Source: Pseudomonas solani
GTDB lineage: Bacteria; Pseudomonadota; Gammaproteobacteria; Pseudomonadales; Pseudomonadaceae
Assembly (NCBI RefSeq): GCF_026072635.1
Contig: NZ_AP023081.1
Coordinates: forward strand, 3,220,501 to 3,284,500
Reading direction: 5' to 3'
Length of the DNA stretch: 64,000 nt
In this document: positions 17,965-26,974 of the stretch, one piece after another
How the letters are laid out: every line of letters starts with the position of its first letter
Position numbering within the stretch: position 1 is the first letter of the stretch
Position numbers and translations under genes: made by a program
The notes under the pieces: generated by a model
What the model saw: only the letters and a program-made list of their open reading frames with translations
Told to the model about the DNA's origin: nothing
Database searches by the model: none

Positions 17965-19305
17965 TCAGTGCAGGGTCTCGTTGATCAGGGTGCCGCGCAG
18001 GGAGTGGGGCAGGGCGTCGTCGATGTGGACGTCGACGAACTGGCCGATCAGCCGCGGGTTGGCACTGCGGAAGTTGACGATGCGGTTGTTCTCGGTGCGG
18101 CCCTGGAGCATGCCCGGGTCCTTCTTGGAAAAATCGCTGACCAGGATGCGCTGGGTGCTGCCGACCATCCGTCGGCTGATCTCGAAGCCCTGCTGGTGGA
18201 TGCGGCCCTGGAGGATCATCAGGCGCTGCTTCTTGACCTCGTCCGGGGTGTCGTCCACCAGGTCGGCAGCGGGGGTGCCGGGGCGCGAGCTATAGATGAA
18301 GGAGAAGGAGAAGTCGAAGCCGACGTCTTCCACCAGCTTCATGGTGGCTTCGAAGTCCTTCTCGGTCTCGCCGGGGAAGCCGACGATGAAGTCGGAGCTG
18401 ATGCAGATATCCGGCACTGCCGCCTTCAGCTTGCGCACGCGCGACTTGTATTCCAGTGCGGTGTGGTTGCGTTTCATCGCCGCGAGCACGCGGTCGGAGC
18501 CCGCCTGCACCGGCAGGTGGACGAACTTCACCAGTTCGGGCACCTCGGCGTGGGCCTGGATCAGCGCATCGGAGAATTCCAGCGGGTGAGAGGTGGTGTA
18601 GCGCAGGCGGTCGATGCCATCGACGGCGGCGACCACGCGGATCAGCTCGGCGAAGTCGGCGATGCGGCCGTCATGGGTGGTGCCCCGGTAGCCGTTGACG
18701 TTCTGCCCGAGCAGGGTGATTTCGCGCACGCCGTTGTCGGCGAGGTGGATGACCTCGGCGAGCACGTCGTCGAAGGGGCGGCTGACTTCCTCGCCACGGG
18801 TGTAGGGTACGACGCAGAAGGTGCAGTACTTGCTGCAGCCTTCCATCACCGAGACGAAGGCGCTGGGGCCGTCGACGCGGGGCTCGGGGAGGCGGTCGAA
18901 CTTCTCGATCTCGGGGAAGCTGATGTCCACCTGGGGCACGCGGGTGCTGCGTGCCGCGTCGATCATTTCCGGCAGCCGGTGCAAGGTCTGCGGGCCGAAG
19001 ACCACGTCGACATAAGGGGCACGATCACGGATCGCCGCCCCTTCCTGGCTGGCCACGCAACCACCGACGCCGATCACCAGCTGCGGGTTCTGCTGCTTCA
19101 GGTCACGCCAGCGGCCCAGTTGCGAGAACACCTTGTCCTGCGCCTTTTCGCGGATGGAACAGGTGTTGAGCAGGATGACATCGGCGTCTTCGGCGCGCTC
19201 GGTCACTTCCAGCGCCTGGTGTTCGCCCAGCAGGTCGACCATGCGCGAGGAGTCGTACTCGTTCATCTGGCAACCGTGGGTCTCGATGTAAAGCTTCTTG
19301 GCCAT
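17965..19305 (-). CDS. miaB: tRNA-2-methylthio-N6-dimethylallyladenosine synthase MiaB
   Basis: Radical-SAM methylthiotransferase that modifies i6A37 of tRNAs reading UNN codons. 446 residues with three parts in order: the N-terminal cluster domain (HGCQMNEYDS, NTCSIREKA, GCVASQEG), the radical-SAM core with CSKYCTFCVVPYTRGEE, and a C-terminal TRAM domain (ILVSDFSKKD). It heads the minus-strand block with phoH, ybeY, corC and lnt. Confidence 0.97.
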   Translation of the reverse strand: MAKKLYIETHGCQMNEYDSSRMVDLLGEHQALEVTERAEDADVILLNTCSIREKAQDKVFSQLGRWRDLKQQNPQLVIGVGGCVASQEGAAIRDRAPYVDVVFGPQTLHRLPEMIDAARSTRVPQVDISFPEIEKFDRLPEPRVDGPSAFVSVMEGCSKYCTFCVVPYTRGEEVSRPFDDVLAEVIHLADNGVREITLLGQNVNGYRGTTHDGRIADFAELIRVVAAVDGIDRLRYTTSHPLEFSDALIQAHAEVPELVKFVHLPVQAGSDRVLAAMKRNHTALEYKSRVRKLKAAVPDICISSDFIVGFPGETEKDFEATMKLVEDVGFDFSFSFIYSSRPGTPAADLVDDTPDEVKKQRLMILQGRIHQQGFEISRRMVGSTQRILVSDFSKKDPGMLQGRTENNRIVNFRSANPRLIGQFVDVHIDDALPHSLRGTLINETLH

Positions 19306-19433
19306 GCACGTTCGTCGGGTGGTTCGAAGAACCGCGCATTATAGTCGGCAGGCGCCTGGCTTCCTAGCGTCCACCGTCCGGAGCCGTGCTATGCTTCGCG
19401 CCCCTCGAACTTCCCCCTCCTGCCGCCTCCTCC

Positions 19434-19763
19434 ATGACCAAGCGCGACCCGATCTACAAGGTGATCTTCCTCAACCAGGGCCAGGTGTACGAGATGTACG
19501 CCAAGCAGATCTACCAGAGCGATCTGTGGGGCTTTCTGGAGGTAGAGGAATTCGTCTTCGGCGAGCGCACCCAGGTGGTGGTCGACCCCAGCGAAGAAAA
19601 GCTCAAGGCCCAGTTCGAAGGCGTGGTGCGCAGCTTCGTACCCATGCACGCCATCATCCGCATCGACGAGGTCGAACGCCTCGGCACCCCGAAGATCAGC
19701 GAAGCCAAGGTCACCGGCAACGTCATGCCGTTCCCCATGCCGATGCCGGATAAGAGCAGCTGA
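19434..19763 (+). CDS. DUF1820 family protein
   Basis: A 109-residue protein starting MTKRDPIYKVIFLNQGQVYE, with DLWGFLEVEEFVFGERTQVV and FVPMHAIIRIDEVERLG. This matches the DUF1820 family of pseudomonads and related bacteria, whose function is unknown; it looks like a small all-beta domain. The frame is open upstream to 19386, but the conserved part begins at 19434. It is divergent from miaB. Confidence 0.88.
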   Translation: MTKRDPIYKVIFLNQGQVYEMYAKQIYQSDLWGFLEVEEFVFGERTQVVVDPSEEKLKAQFEGVVRSFVPMHAIIRIDEVERLGTPKISEAKVTGNVMPFPMPMPDKSS

Positions 19764-19795
19764 AAGCCTGAAGCCTGAAGCTGGAAGTGTCGTGT

Positions 19796-19898
19796 GTAGG
19801 GTGGGTCGGGCGGCGTTCCGCGAGCGTAGCGAAACCCATGCGGAGCGGTGTTCGGCATGACTCCGAGCGGTGGACCGATAAAGCGTGGTCCACCCTAC
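19796..19898. repeat. Intergenic repeat with terminal inverted repeats
   Basis: Bounded by GTAGGGTGG and CCACCCTAC. The first half (GGGTCGGGCGGCGTTCCGCG followed by AGCGAAACCCAT) recurs nearly unchanged at 35575-35619. This is a REP/BIME-like dispersed element. No coding potential is supported. Confidence 0.75.
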
Positions 19899-19958
19899 GT
19901 CCAGGTTGCGAAAACAAGAAAGCCTGGAGTTGACGACCATCGTCGATCCCCCAGGCTC

Positions 19959-20049
19959 TTCCAGCTTCCAGCTTCCAGCTTCCAGCTTCCAGCTTCCAGC
20001 TTCCAGCTTCCAGCTTCCAGCTTCCAGCTTCCAGCTTCCAGCTTCCAGC
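19959..20049. repeat. Tandem heptanucleotide repeat, 13 copies of TTCCAGC
   Basis: Thirteen uninterrupted, identical copies of TTCCAGC occupy 91 bases, ending 5 bases before the stop of the Sel1-repeat gene on the opposite strand. The reverse-complement unit also occurs singly at 19781-19787, next to GAAGCCT units. The array is not in a coding frame of either neighbour. Confidence 0.95.
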
Positions 20050-20054
20050 TGCTC

Positions 20055-20603
20055 CTAAGGCAACGGCGAGAAAGGCGAGCCGCCGTCGGCGGTCTGCAGT
20101 TCGATCAGGTAGTTGCGGAAGATCTGCCCTAGCACCTGGGTAGCGATCTCGAGTTCGTCGGCGCGCATCTGGCCGGAGACCATGTCGGCGGTGTCCATCG
20201 CCTCGTCCGAGCCGTTCACTGCGGCCATCTTCAGCACGATATAGGCCTGCACGTTGCTGGCCGGCACGCCTTCGCCACGGAAGAACATGTTGCCGAGGCG
20301 GAACTGTGCCTGGGCGTTGCCCTTCAGGGAGGCTTGCTCGAACCAGTTGAGCGCCTGGTGCAGGTCGCGGGGGGTGCGCTTGCCGTCGTAGTAGAACTCG
20401 CCCAGCTCGTACTGCGCCTCGGTGTCGCCGGCCTTGGCGGCCTGCTGGCAGTTGGAGAGGGCTTCCTGCTGGTCTTCGGGTTGCGTATTCAGGCTGCAGC
20501 GCCCGGTGGCCGAGATCAGCAGGGAGTTACCGCCGGCTTCGGCCAGCAGTGGGGAGAGGAGCAACAGGCTGCCCAGGGTCAGGATGCGGCCGGTGCGGTT
20601 CAT
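20055..20603 (-). CDS. Secreted Sel1-like repeat protein
   Basis: A 182-residue protein with a signal peptide (LTLGSLLLLSPLLAEAGG) and two Sel1/TPR-type repeats, AGDTEAQYELGEFYYDGK and KGNAQAQFRLGNMFFRGEG, followed by a less clear third. Such repeats mediate protein contacts in the periplasm; no enzymatic motif is visible. The stop lies five bases beyond the heptanucleotide array. Confidence 0.85.
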   Translation of the reverse strand: MNRTGRILTLGSLLLLSPLLAEAGGNSLLISATGRCSLNTQPEDQQEALSNCQQAAKAGDTEAQYELGEFYYDGKRTPRDLHQALNWFEQASLKGNAQAQFRLGNMFFRGEGVPASNVQAYIVLKMAAVNGSDEAMDTADMVSGQMRADELEIATQVLGQIFRNYLIELQTADGGSPFSPLP

Positions 20604-20719
20604 GAAATCACAGCGCCTCGAAAAGCAGTGCGGGCGACGGGCCCGGCCGGCGAAACGCGCCGACCGTCACATTATGAAATAAGCAAGGCGCTTCTTACAA
20701 AGTCTTTGCGCGGATTTCC

Positions 20720-20762
20720 TTGCATCCGGGCGCTGGCCCGTAGGCGCGGCTCCCGGATGCAA
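20720..20762 (-). terminator. Long hairpin after hemL
   Basis: Eleven-bp perfect arms TTGCATCCGGG / CCCGGATGCAA around a 21-base GC-rich loop, 18 bases past the hemL stop. There is no strong T-run on the minus strand. Probably an mRNA 3' end structure. Confidence 0.5.
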
Positions 20763-20779
20763 CGTCCGCGTAAAGCCGG

Positions 20780-22069
20780 TCAGGCCTTTTTCAGCTCGGC
20801 GAACGCGCGCTCGGCGGCGTCCAGGGTGATGGCCAGCTCGGCATTGCCGTGGGCGATGGAGGTGAAGCCGGCCTCGAAAGCGCTGGGCGCCAGGTACACG
20901 CCACCCTGCAGCATCAGGTGGAAGAAGCGCTTGAAGCGCTCGGCGTCGCTGGCCATCACGTCGTCGAAGGTGACGATGTCGTCGGCACCGCTGAAGTAGA
21001 GGCCGAACATGCCGCCCGCCTGGGTGGTGACGAAGGGAATGCCGGCGGCATCGGCACGCTGTTGCAGGCCGTCGAGCATGCGGCTGGTGTAGTCGCTCAG
21101 CTCGGCGTGGAAGCCGGGGCGGCTGATCAGCTTCAGGGTGGTCAGGCCGGCGGCCATGGCCAGCGGGTTACCCGATAGGGTGCCGGCCTGGTAGACCGGG
21201 CCCAGCGGAGCGATCTGCGACATGATTTCGCGCTTGCCGCCGAAGCAGCCCACGGGCATGCCGCCACCGACGATCTTGCCGAAGGTGGACAGGTCCGGGG
21301 TCACGTCGTAGTAGCCCTGGGCACCGCCGAGGGCGACGCGGAAGCCGGTCATCACCTCGTCGAAGATCAGCACCACGCCGTGCTGGTCGCACAGGCGGCG
21401 CAGGCCTTCGAGGAAGCCCGGGGCCGGGGGGACGCAGTTCATGTTGCCGGCCACCGGCTCGACGATGATGCAGGCCACGTCCTGGCCCACTTCGCCGAGC
21501 ATCTTCTCGACGGCGTCGATGTCGTTGAAGGGCAGCGTCAGGGTGTGCTTGGCGAAGGCTGCGGGCACGCCGGCGGAGCTTGGCACGCCCTGGGTCAGCA
21601 GGCCGGAGCCGGCCTTCACCAGCAGGCTGTCGGAGTGGCCGTGGTAGCAGCCTTCGAACTTGATGATGCTGTCGCGGCCGGTGTAGCCACGGGCCAGGCG
21701 GATGGCGCTCATGGTCGCCTCGGTGCCGGAGCTGACCATGCGCACCATCTCCATGGACGGCACCAGGGAGCAGACCAGGTCGGCCATCTCGGTTTCCATG
21801 GCGGTCGGGGCGCCGTAGGAGAGACCGTGCTCCAGCTGGCGGCGCACGGCGTCGAGCACGTCGGGGTGGCTGTGGCCGAGGATCATCGGGCCCCAGGAGC
21901 CGACGTAGTCCACGTAGCGCTTGTCGTCCTCGTCCGTTACGTAGGCGCCCGCAGCGTGCTTGAAGAACAGCGGCGTGCCGCCGACGCTCTTGAAGGCGCG
22001 GACCGGCGAGTTGACGCCACCGGGGATGTGTTTCTGGGCGTTGGCGAACAGGGTTTCGGAACGGGACAT
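20780..22069 (-). CDS. hemL: Glutamate-1-semialdehyde 2,1-aminomutase
   Basis: PLP enzyme that makes 5-aminolevulinate in the C5 haem pathway. 429 residues, normal length. Seen: PGGVNSPVRAFKSVGGTP, the cofactor region SSGTEATMSAIRLARG, LIFDEVMTGFR, and the PLP lysine in FGKIVGGGMPVG. It lies 33 bases downstream of thiE on the same strand, so thiD-thiE-hemL probably form one transcript, as in other pseudomonads. Confidence 0.97.
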   Translation of the reverse strand: MSRSETLFANAQKHIPGGVNSPVRAFKSVGGTPLFFKHAAGAYVTDEDDKRYVDYVGSWGPMILGHSHPDVLDAVRRQLEHGLSYGAPTAMETEMADLVCSLVPSMEMVRMVSSGTEATMSAIRLARGYTGRDSIIKFEGCYHGHSDSLLVKAGSGLLTQGVPSSAGVPAAFAKHTLTLPFNDIDAVEKMLGEVGQDVACIIVEPVAGNMNCVPPAPGFLEGLRRLCDQHGVVLIFDEVMTGFRVALGGAQGYYDVTPDLSTFGKIVGGGMPVGCFGGKREIMSQIAPLGPVYQAGTLSGNPLAMAAGLTTLKLISRPGFHAELSDYTSRMLDGLQQRADAAGIPFVTTQAGGMFGLYFSGADDIVTFDDVMASDAERFKRFFHLMLQGGVYLAPSAFEAGFTSIAHGNAELAITLDAAERAFAELKKA

Positions 22070-22102
22070 GTCAGGCTCTCTCTGAAAACGGGTGTACGGG
22101 GC

Positions 22103-22732
22103 TCAGGCCGGATCGAACAGGGCGCTGAAGGCGCGCGCGCGGCGCTCCACTTCGGCGGGGCTGTCGGCGGCGAACAGGGCGTGGATCACGGCGATCAGGT
22201 CGGCGCCACGGGCGATCAGCTCGGGGGCGTTGTCCTGGGTCACGCCGCCAATGGCCACCAGCGGCAGGGCGAAGCGACGTTTGGCTTCGTCCAGCAACTC
22301 GGGCGTGGCGGCAGGGGCGCCGGGCTTGGTGTTGGAGTTGAAGAAGCGACCGAAGGCGATGTAGCTGGCACCTTCGCGCACCGCGGCCTCGGCGAATTCC
22401 AGGTTGGCGTGGCAGGTGCCGCCGATGATGGCGTTGCGGCCGAGCAGGGCACGGGCGGCGGCGAGGGAGCCGTCGCCCTGGCCGAGGTGCACGCCGACGC
22501 TCAGGCGCGCGGCCAGTTCGGCATCGTCATTGATGATCAACTGCGCACCATGGCGCGCGCACAGCTCGCGCAGGGCGTCGGCTTCGCGCAGGCGGCGGGC
22601 GTCGTCACCGGATTTGTCGCGGTACTGCAGCAGTCGGGTGCCGCCCTTGAGCGCCGCCTCGACGTAGGGCAGCAAGCGGCCGTCAGCGAGCAGGGCGCTG
22701 TCGGTGATGGCATAGAGACCGCGCAGCTTCAT
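22103..22732 (-). CDS. thiE: Thiamine-phosphate synthase
   Basis: Couples HMP-PP with the thiazole phosphate to give thiamine monophosphate. 209 residues forming a TIM barrel: LYAITDSALL, LQYRDKSGDD, LIINDDAELA, GVHLGQGDG, YIAFGRFFNSNTKPGA and PLVAIGGVTQDN are all family motifs. Start and thiD stop share ATGA (four-base overlap), which implies coupling. No TPP riboswitch is visible upstream of thiD. Confidence 0.96.
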   Translation of the reverse strand: MKLRGLYAITDSALLADGRLLPYVEAALKGGTRLLQYRDKSGDDARRLREADALRELCARHGAQLIINDDAELAARLSVGVHLGQGDGSLAAARALLGRNAIIGGTCHANLEFAEAAVREGASYIAFGRFFNSNTKPGAPAATPELLDEAKRRFALPLVAIGGVTQDNAPELIARGADLIAVIHALFAADSPAEVERRARAFSALFDPA

Positions 22733-23526
22733 GAGCAGAAGTCCAGGGGCAGGCGGCGCGGCACGAACTGGCCCTGACCGGGCTGCTCGGCGTCACGCAG
22801 GGTGCGCCAGGTGTAATCGAGGGCGGTTTCCACGGCGCTGACCAGGTCCTGGCCGAGGGCCAGGCGGCCGGCGAGGGTGCTGGCCAGGGTGCAGCCGGAG
22901 CCGTGATAGCTGCCCGGCAGGCGCTGGCAGGTGAAGGTGTGCTGGCTGCCATCGCGGGAATAAAGGCGGTTGTGCACTTCGGTCTCGTCGCCATGGCCGC
23001 CGGTGATCAGCAGGTGGCGGACGAACGGCAACAGCTTCTCGGCGCACTGGTCGGCGGTGCCTTCGGGCAGTTCGGCGAGGATGCGTGCTTCCGGCAGGTT
23101 GGGGGTGGCCAGGGTGGCGACCGGCAGCAGGCGCTCGCGCATGGCGAAGCCGACTTCGTCCTTGCCCAGGGCGCCACCGCCGCCCGCGCGCAGCACCGGG
23201 TCGCAGACCAGCGGCACGCCCGGCAGGGACTGCATGATTTCCAGGACCGTCTCGACCATTTCCACCGAGCCAAGCATGCCCAGCTTGACGGCGGAGACCG
23301 GCAGGTCGGCGATCACCGCATGGGCCTGGGCCAGCACCCACTCGCGGTCGAGCACGCGGAAGTCGGAAACGTTGACGGTGTCCTGCACAGTGAGGGCGGT
23401 CACGGCAGGGGCGGCATGGCAACCCTGGGCGATCAGGGCTTCGATGTCCGCCTGGAGACCGGCGCCGCCACTGGGGTCGTGGCCGGAAAGACAGAGGACG
23501 ATGGGGCGGGAGATGGGCTTTTTCAT
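22729..23526 (-). CDS. thiD: Hydroxymethylpyrimidine/phosphomethylpyrimidine kinase
   Basis: Phosphorylates HMP and HMP-P for thiamine synthesis. With the start at 23526 (MKKPISRPIVLCLSG) it has 265 residues. Seen: SGHDPSGGAGLQADIEA, VKLGMLGSVEMVETV and the anion-hole region GSGCTLASTLAGRLALG. The frame is open upstream to 23607, but that stretch is poorly conserved. Four-base overlap with thiE. Confidence 0.94.
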   Translation of the reverse strand: MKKPISRPIVLCLSGHDPSGGAGLQADIEALIAQGCHAAPAVTALTVQDTVNVSDFRVLDREWVLAQAHAVIADLPVSAVKLGMLGSVEMVETVLEIMQSLPGVPLVCDPVLRAGGGGALGKDEVGFAMRERLLPVATLATPNLPEARILAELPEGTADQCAEKLLPFVRHLLITGGHGDETEVHNRLYSRDGSQHTFTCQRLPGSYHGSGCTLASTLAGRLALGQDLVSAVETALDYTWRTLRDAEQPGQGQFVPRRLPLDFCS

Positions 23527-23607
23527 GGTGCGCGAGCTTATCACTTTTCCAACGCCCGGAGCCCGGCCGGCCCGTGCGCATTGTCGGACAAAAGGTCTCT
23601 GCGACAA

Positions 23608-23628
23608 CCTGCCCCAGGGTGGGGCAGG
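23608..23628. promoter_or_regulatory. Inverted repeat in the thiD-ladS intergenic region
   Basis: CCTGCCCC-AGGGT-GGGGCAGG lies in the 299-bp spacer between divergent thiD and ladS. It could be a protein site or the hairpin of a leader. I see no gene and no thi-box in this spacer. Confidence 0.35.
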
Positions 23629-23825
23629 AACACGCCCTTGCGTCTTCCCGTGTCATACCTTGTAAGTGCCGTTCTAGAGCGGCTGGTGGCTTATGGCAAT
23701 GTGCCTCTTCGTGCGGCCTTGGGCTGTGCTAAAGTGAGCGAATTCGAACAATCAGGCCCCGTGTGGCGCGTCAGCAGGGGAAGAAGGGACTTCCCGACGC
23801 GCACAACAGGCCTTTGCGGGGCCTC

Positions 23826-26219
23826 ATGCGGCGCGTCCTTCTGCTTCTTCTCCTTCTGGTTTCCACGTCCGTGCTGGCGGTCGAATTCGACGAACAGACC
23901 CGCCAACTGCCCCTCGGGCGGCACATGGACGTATTCGAAGACGTACGCGGCGACGCCAGCCTGGCCGATATCACCTCGCCCGCCCTGGAAAGCAGCTTCC
24001 GTCGCCACGACAAACCCGTGCTCAATGCCGGCTACTCGCGCTCGGTGTTCTGGCTGCGGGTGGACCTCGACTACCGCCCGCGCACGCTGGGCGGCCAGCA
24101 GCCCTGGTTGCTGGAGCTCGCCTACCCGCCGCTGGATCACCTCGAGCTCTACCTGCCCGACGGCCTGGGCGGCTACCGCCTGGCCCAGCGCACCGGCGAC
24201 GCCTTGCCCTTCTCCAGCCGCGAGATCAAGCAGAACAACTACCTGTTCAGCCTCAACCTGCAGCCCAACCAGCCCCAGCGCCTCTACCTGAGGCTGCAGA
24301 GCCAGGGCTCGATCCAGGCGCCGCTGGCCCTGTGGTCGCCGCAGGCCTACCTGGAAGAGCAGCCCGGGCGCATCTACGTGCTCGGCATCATCTACGGCGT
24401 GCTGCTGGTGATGCTGATCTACAACCTGTTCATCTTCCTCAGCGTCCGCGACACCAGTTACCTCTACTACATCCTCTATATCGCCTCGTTCGGGCTCTAC
24501 CAGATCTCGGTGAACGGCGCCGGCATCGAATTTTTCTGGCCCGACAGCCCCTGGTGGGCCAACGCCGCGACGCCCTTCCTGATCGGCTCGGCCTCGCTGT
24601 TCGGCAGCCAGTTCGCCCGCAGCTTCCTGCACACCGCCGAGCACAGCCCGTGGATGGACCGCACCCTGCTCGGGCTGATGGCCATGGGCGGCCTGGTGAT
24701 GGTGCTGTCGCTGGCCGCCAGTTACGGCGTGGCCCTGCGCCTGGCCACCTCCCTGGCGCTGATCTTCACGGTGGTGATCTTCACCGCAGGCGTTCTCGCC
24801 TGGCTGCGGGGCATGCGGGTGGCGCGCTACTTCATCTTCGCCTGGACCACCTTCCTCATCGGCGGCGCCATCAACACCCTGATGGTGCTGGGCTACCTGC
24901 CCAATGTCTTCCTCACCATGTACGCCAGCCAGATCGGTTCCGCGCTGGAGGTCGGGCTGCTGTCCCTGGCCCTGGCCGACCGCATCAACGCCATGAAGGA
25001 AGAGCGCACGCGCATCCTCCAGGAAGCCGGGCGCAAGTTGGAGACGCTCAACCAGGAACTGGCCAACAGCAACCGCCTGAAGGACGAATTCCTCGCCACT
25101 GTCACCCACGAGCTGCGCACTCCGATGAACGGCGTGATTGGCTCCCTGGAACTGATGCAGACGGTCAAGCTCGACGTCGAGCTGGAGCAGTACCAGAAGA
25201 CCGCCGCCAGCTCGGCGCGGGACATGATGCGCCTGGTCAACGACATCCTCGCCATGACCGAACTCCAGGCCGGCAAGCTCTACCCCCGGCGCGAACCCTT
25301 CAGCCTGCGTGGCCTGTTCGACAGCCTGCGCGCCCAGTACGCCCCGCGTGCCGAAGACAAGGGCCTGCGCTTCTCCCTGGAGCTGGATGAAAGCCTGCCC
25401 GACATGCTCGAAGGCGACGCCGGCAAGCTCTCCCAGTCCCTTGGCTATCTGCTGGACAACGCCATCAAGTTCACCCCCCGGGGCAGCGTCACCCTGCGCG
25501 TGTTGCGCCTGGAGTCCAGCGGCGACGACCTGGGCCTGCGCGTGGAAGTGGAAGACACCGGCATCGGCTTCCAGACCCCGGCCGATGGCTCGCTCTACCG
25601 CCGCTTCCGCCAGATCGACGGCTCCATGACCCGCGAATATGGCGGCCTGGGCATCGGCCTGGCCCTGGCGCGGCAGCTGGTGGAGCTGCTGGGTGGCGGC
25701 CTCACCCATGAATCCGAGCCCGGCCAGGGCAGCTGCTTCCGTCTCGACGTGCAGCTGACCCGGCCCGCCCAGCCGCAGTTGCCGGCCACGCCCCCGCGCC
25801 GCGCCGCCGGCCAGGCCCAGCGTCGGCCCGAGCAATGCACCGTGCTGGTGGTGGAGGACAACGCCATCAACCAGTTGGTGACCCGCGGCATGCTGCTCAA
25901 GCTCGGCTACCGCGTGCGCACCGCCGACAACGGCGCCGAGGCCCTGGAGCTGCTGCGCCGCGAACCGGTGGACGGCGTCCTGCTGGATTGCCAGATGCCG
26001 GTGATGGACGGCTTCGCCACCTGCCGTGCCCTGCGCGGCATGCCCACCTATGCCGACCTGCCGGTGCTGGCGATCACCGCCCACAGCCACAGTGGCGACC
26101 GCGAGCGCTGCCTGGCGGCGGGCATGAGCGACTACCTGGCCAAGCCGGTCAAGTTCGAAGAGCTGCGCACCCTGCTGCACGACTGGCTGCTCTGCCGGCC
26201 GGTGGAAACCAGCGCCTGA
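23826..26219 (+). CDS. ladS: Hybrid sensor histidine kinase LadS (7TMR-DISM)
   Basis: LadS, described in P. aeruginosa, feeds the Gac/Rsm cascade that favours biofilm over acute virulence. 797 residues from the ATG at 23826, in order: signal peptide (LLLLLLLVSTSVLA), periplasmic 7TMR-DISMED2 domain (about 25-165), seven membrane helices (about 190-395), a short coiled coil, HisKA with phospho-acceptor H428 in THELRTPMNG, an ATPase domain (LLDNAIKFTP, DTGIGF, GGLGIGLALARQLV), and a receiver with D721 in LLDCQMPVMDG. No Hpt domain, so phosphate must pass to a partner; GacS is that partner in P. aeruginosa. Placement beside thiD-thiE-hemL matches P. aeruginosa. Confidence 0.93.
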   Translation: MRRVLLLLLLLVSTSVLAVEFDEQTRQLPLGRHMDVFEDVRGDASLADITSPALESSFRRHDKPVLNAGYSRSVFWLRVDLDYRPRTLGGQQPWLLELAYPPLDHLELYLPDGLGGYRLAQRTGDALPFSSREIKQNNYLFSLNLQPNQPQRLYLRLQSQGSIQAPLALWSPQAYLEEQPGRIYVLGIIYGVLLVMLIYNLFIFLSVRDTSYLYYILYIASFGLYQISVNGAGIEFFWPDSPWWANAATPFLIGSASLFGSQFARSFLHTAEHSPWMDRTLLGLMAMGGLVMVLSLAASYGVALRLATSLALIFTVVIFTAGVLAWLRGMRVARYFIFAWTTFLIGGAINTLMVLGYLPNVFLTMYASQIGSALEVGLLSLALADRINAMKEERTRILQEAGRKLETLNQELANSNRLKDEFLATVTHELRTPMNGVIGSLELMQTVKLDVELEQYQKTAASSARDMMRLVNDILAMTELQAGKLYPRREPFSLRGLFDSLRAQYAPRAEDKGLRFSLELDESLPDMLEGDAGKLSQSLGYLLDNAIKFTPRGSVTLRVLRLESSGDDLGLRVEVEDTGIGFQTPADGSLYRRFRQIDGSMTREYGGLGIGLALARQLVELLGGGLTHESEPGQGSCFRLDVQLTRPAQPQLPATPPRRAAGQAQRRPEQCTVLVVEDNAINQLVTRGMLLKLGYRVRTADNGAEALELLRREPVDGVLLDCQMPVMDGFATCRALRGMPTYADLPVLAITAHSHSGDRERCLAAGMSDYLAKPVKFEELRTLLHDWLLCRPVETSA

Positions 26220-26281
26220 ACAGTCCCGGCAGGCGGCGTTTTTCCCCTTTCCGACGGCGTTAATCCCGCTTTCTGCAAAGT

Positions 26282-26322
26282 CTGAATCCTGATTCACTGA
26301 AAAAAGATGAATCAGGATTCAG
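26282..26322 (+). promoter_or_regulatory. Double palindromic operator overlapping the TetR gene ribosome site
   Basis: Two 15-base arms, CTGAATCCTGATTCA and its exact reverse complement, are separated by 11 bases. Each arm is itself a near palindrome (TGAATC-nn-GATTCA). The second arm contains the AGGA of the Shine-Dalgarno, 8 bases before the ATG at 26326. Most simply, this is the autoregulatory operator of the TetR gene that follows. Confidence 0.82.
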
Positions 26323-26325
26323 ACC

Positions 26326-26964
26326 ATGTCCTACCGAGTCACCGCCACCCGAATCGACCGTGACCAGGAACTGCGCCGGCGTATTCTCGATTGCGCGCTG
26401 GCCCGCGTGGCCGAGGGCGGTTTCGCCGCACTCACCATGCAGGCCCTGGCCGAGGACGCCGGCGTCGCCACCGGCAGCCTGTACCGGCACTTCCGCAACA
26501 AGGGTGAGCTCGCGGCCGAAGTCTTCGCCCGTGCCAGCCAGGTGGAAGTGGACACCCTGGCCCAGTTGCTGCGCGGCCCAGGCACCCCCACCTGGCGCCT
26601 GGCCGAAGGCCTGAACCAGTTCGCCGCCCGCGCCTGGAGCAGCCGCCGGCTGGCCTTCGCCTTGATCGCCGAGCCGGTGGACCAGGAAGTGGACGAGCAG
26701 CGCCTGCTCTATCGTGAGTCCTACGCCGAGCTGTTCATCGAGTTGCTGGAGGAAGGGCGCGCCAGCGGCGAATTCGACCTCCTCTCCACGCCCCTCACCG
26801 CTGCCTGCCTGGTGGGGGCCATCGCCGAAGCCCTGGTCGGCCCCTTGTCGCCGCCCGCCCGCGCCGCCCGTGAGCCCGGGCAATCCCAGGCCGACCTCGA
26901 ACTGGTCAGCCGCAACCTCGTTTTCTTCTGCCTGCGCGCCGTTGGCGCCGCCATCCCTGCCTAG
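26326..26964 (+). CDS. TetR/AcrR family transcriptional regulator
   Basis: A 212-residue regulator with an N-terminal helix-turn-helix (RILDCALARVAEGGFAALTM, then DAGVATGSLYRHFRNKGELA) and a variable ligand domain. It is followed after 10 bases by an acyl-CoA dehydrogenase gene, a pairing also found in P. aeruginosa, so the ligand may be an acyl-CoA or related metabolite (inference). The double palindrome before its start indicates self-repression that also controls the dehydrogenase. Confidence 0.9.
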   Translation: MSYRVTATRIDRDQELRRRILDCALARVAEGGFAALTMQALAEDAGVATGSLYRHFRNKGELAAEVFARASQVEVDTLAQLLRGPGTPTWRLAEGLNQFAARAWSSRRLAFALIAEPVDQEVDEQRLLYRESYAELFIELLEEGRASGEFDLLSTPLTAACLVGAIAEALVGPLSPPARAAREPGQSQADLELVSRNLVFFCLRAVGAAIPA

Positions 26965-26974
26965 GAGAACCGCC

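Noticed and set aside
19959..20049. The heptamer array as a CRISPR
   Set aside because: Repeats are contiguous 7-base units with no spacers and no cas genes.
23527..23825. TPP riboswitch upstream of thiD
   Set aside because: No CTGAGA and no second thi-box segment were found; only an 8-bp inverted repeat is present.
23691..26297. Long open frame on the minus strand opposite ladS
   Set aside because: It overlies a conserved hybrid kinase gene and has no recognisable domain; expected in high-GC coding DNA.
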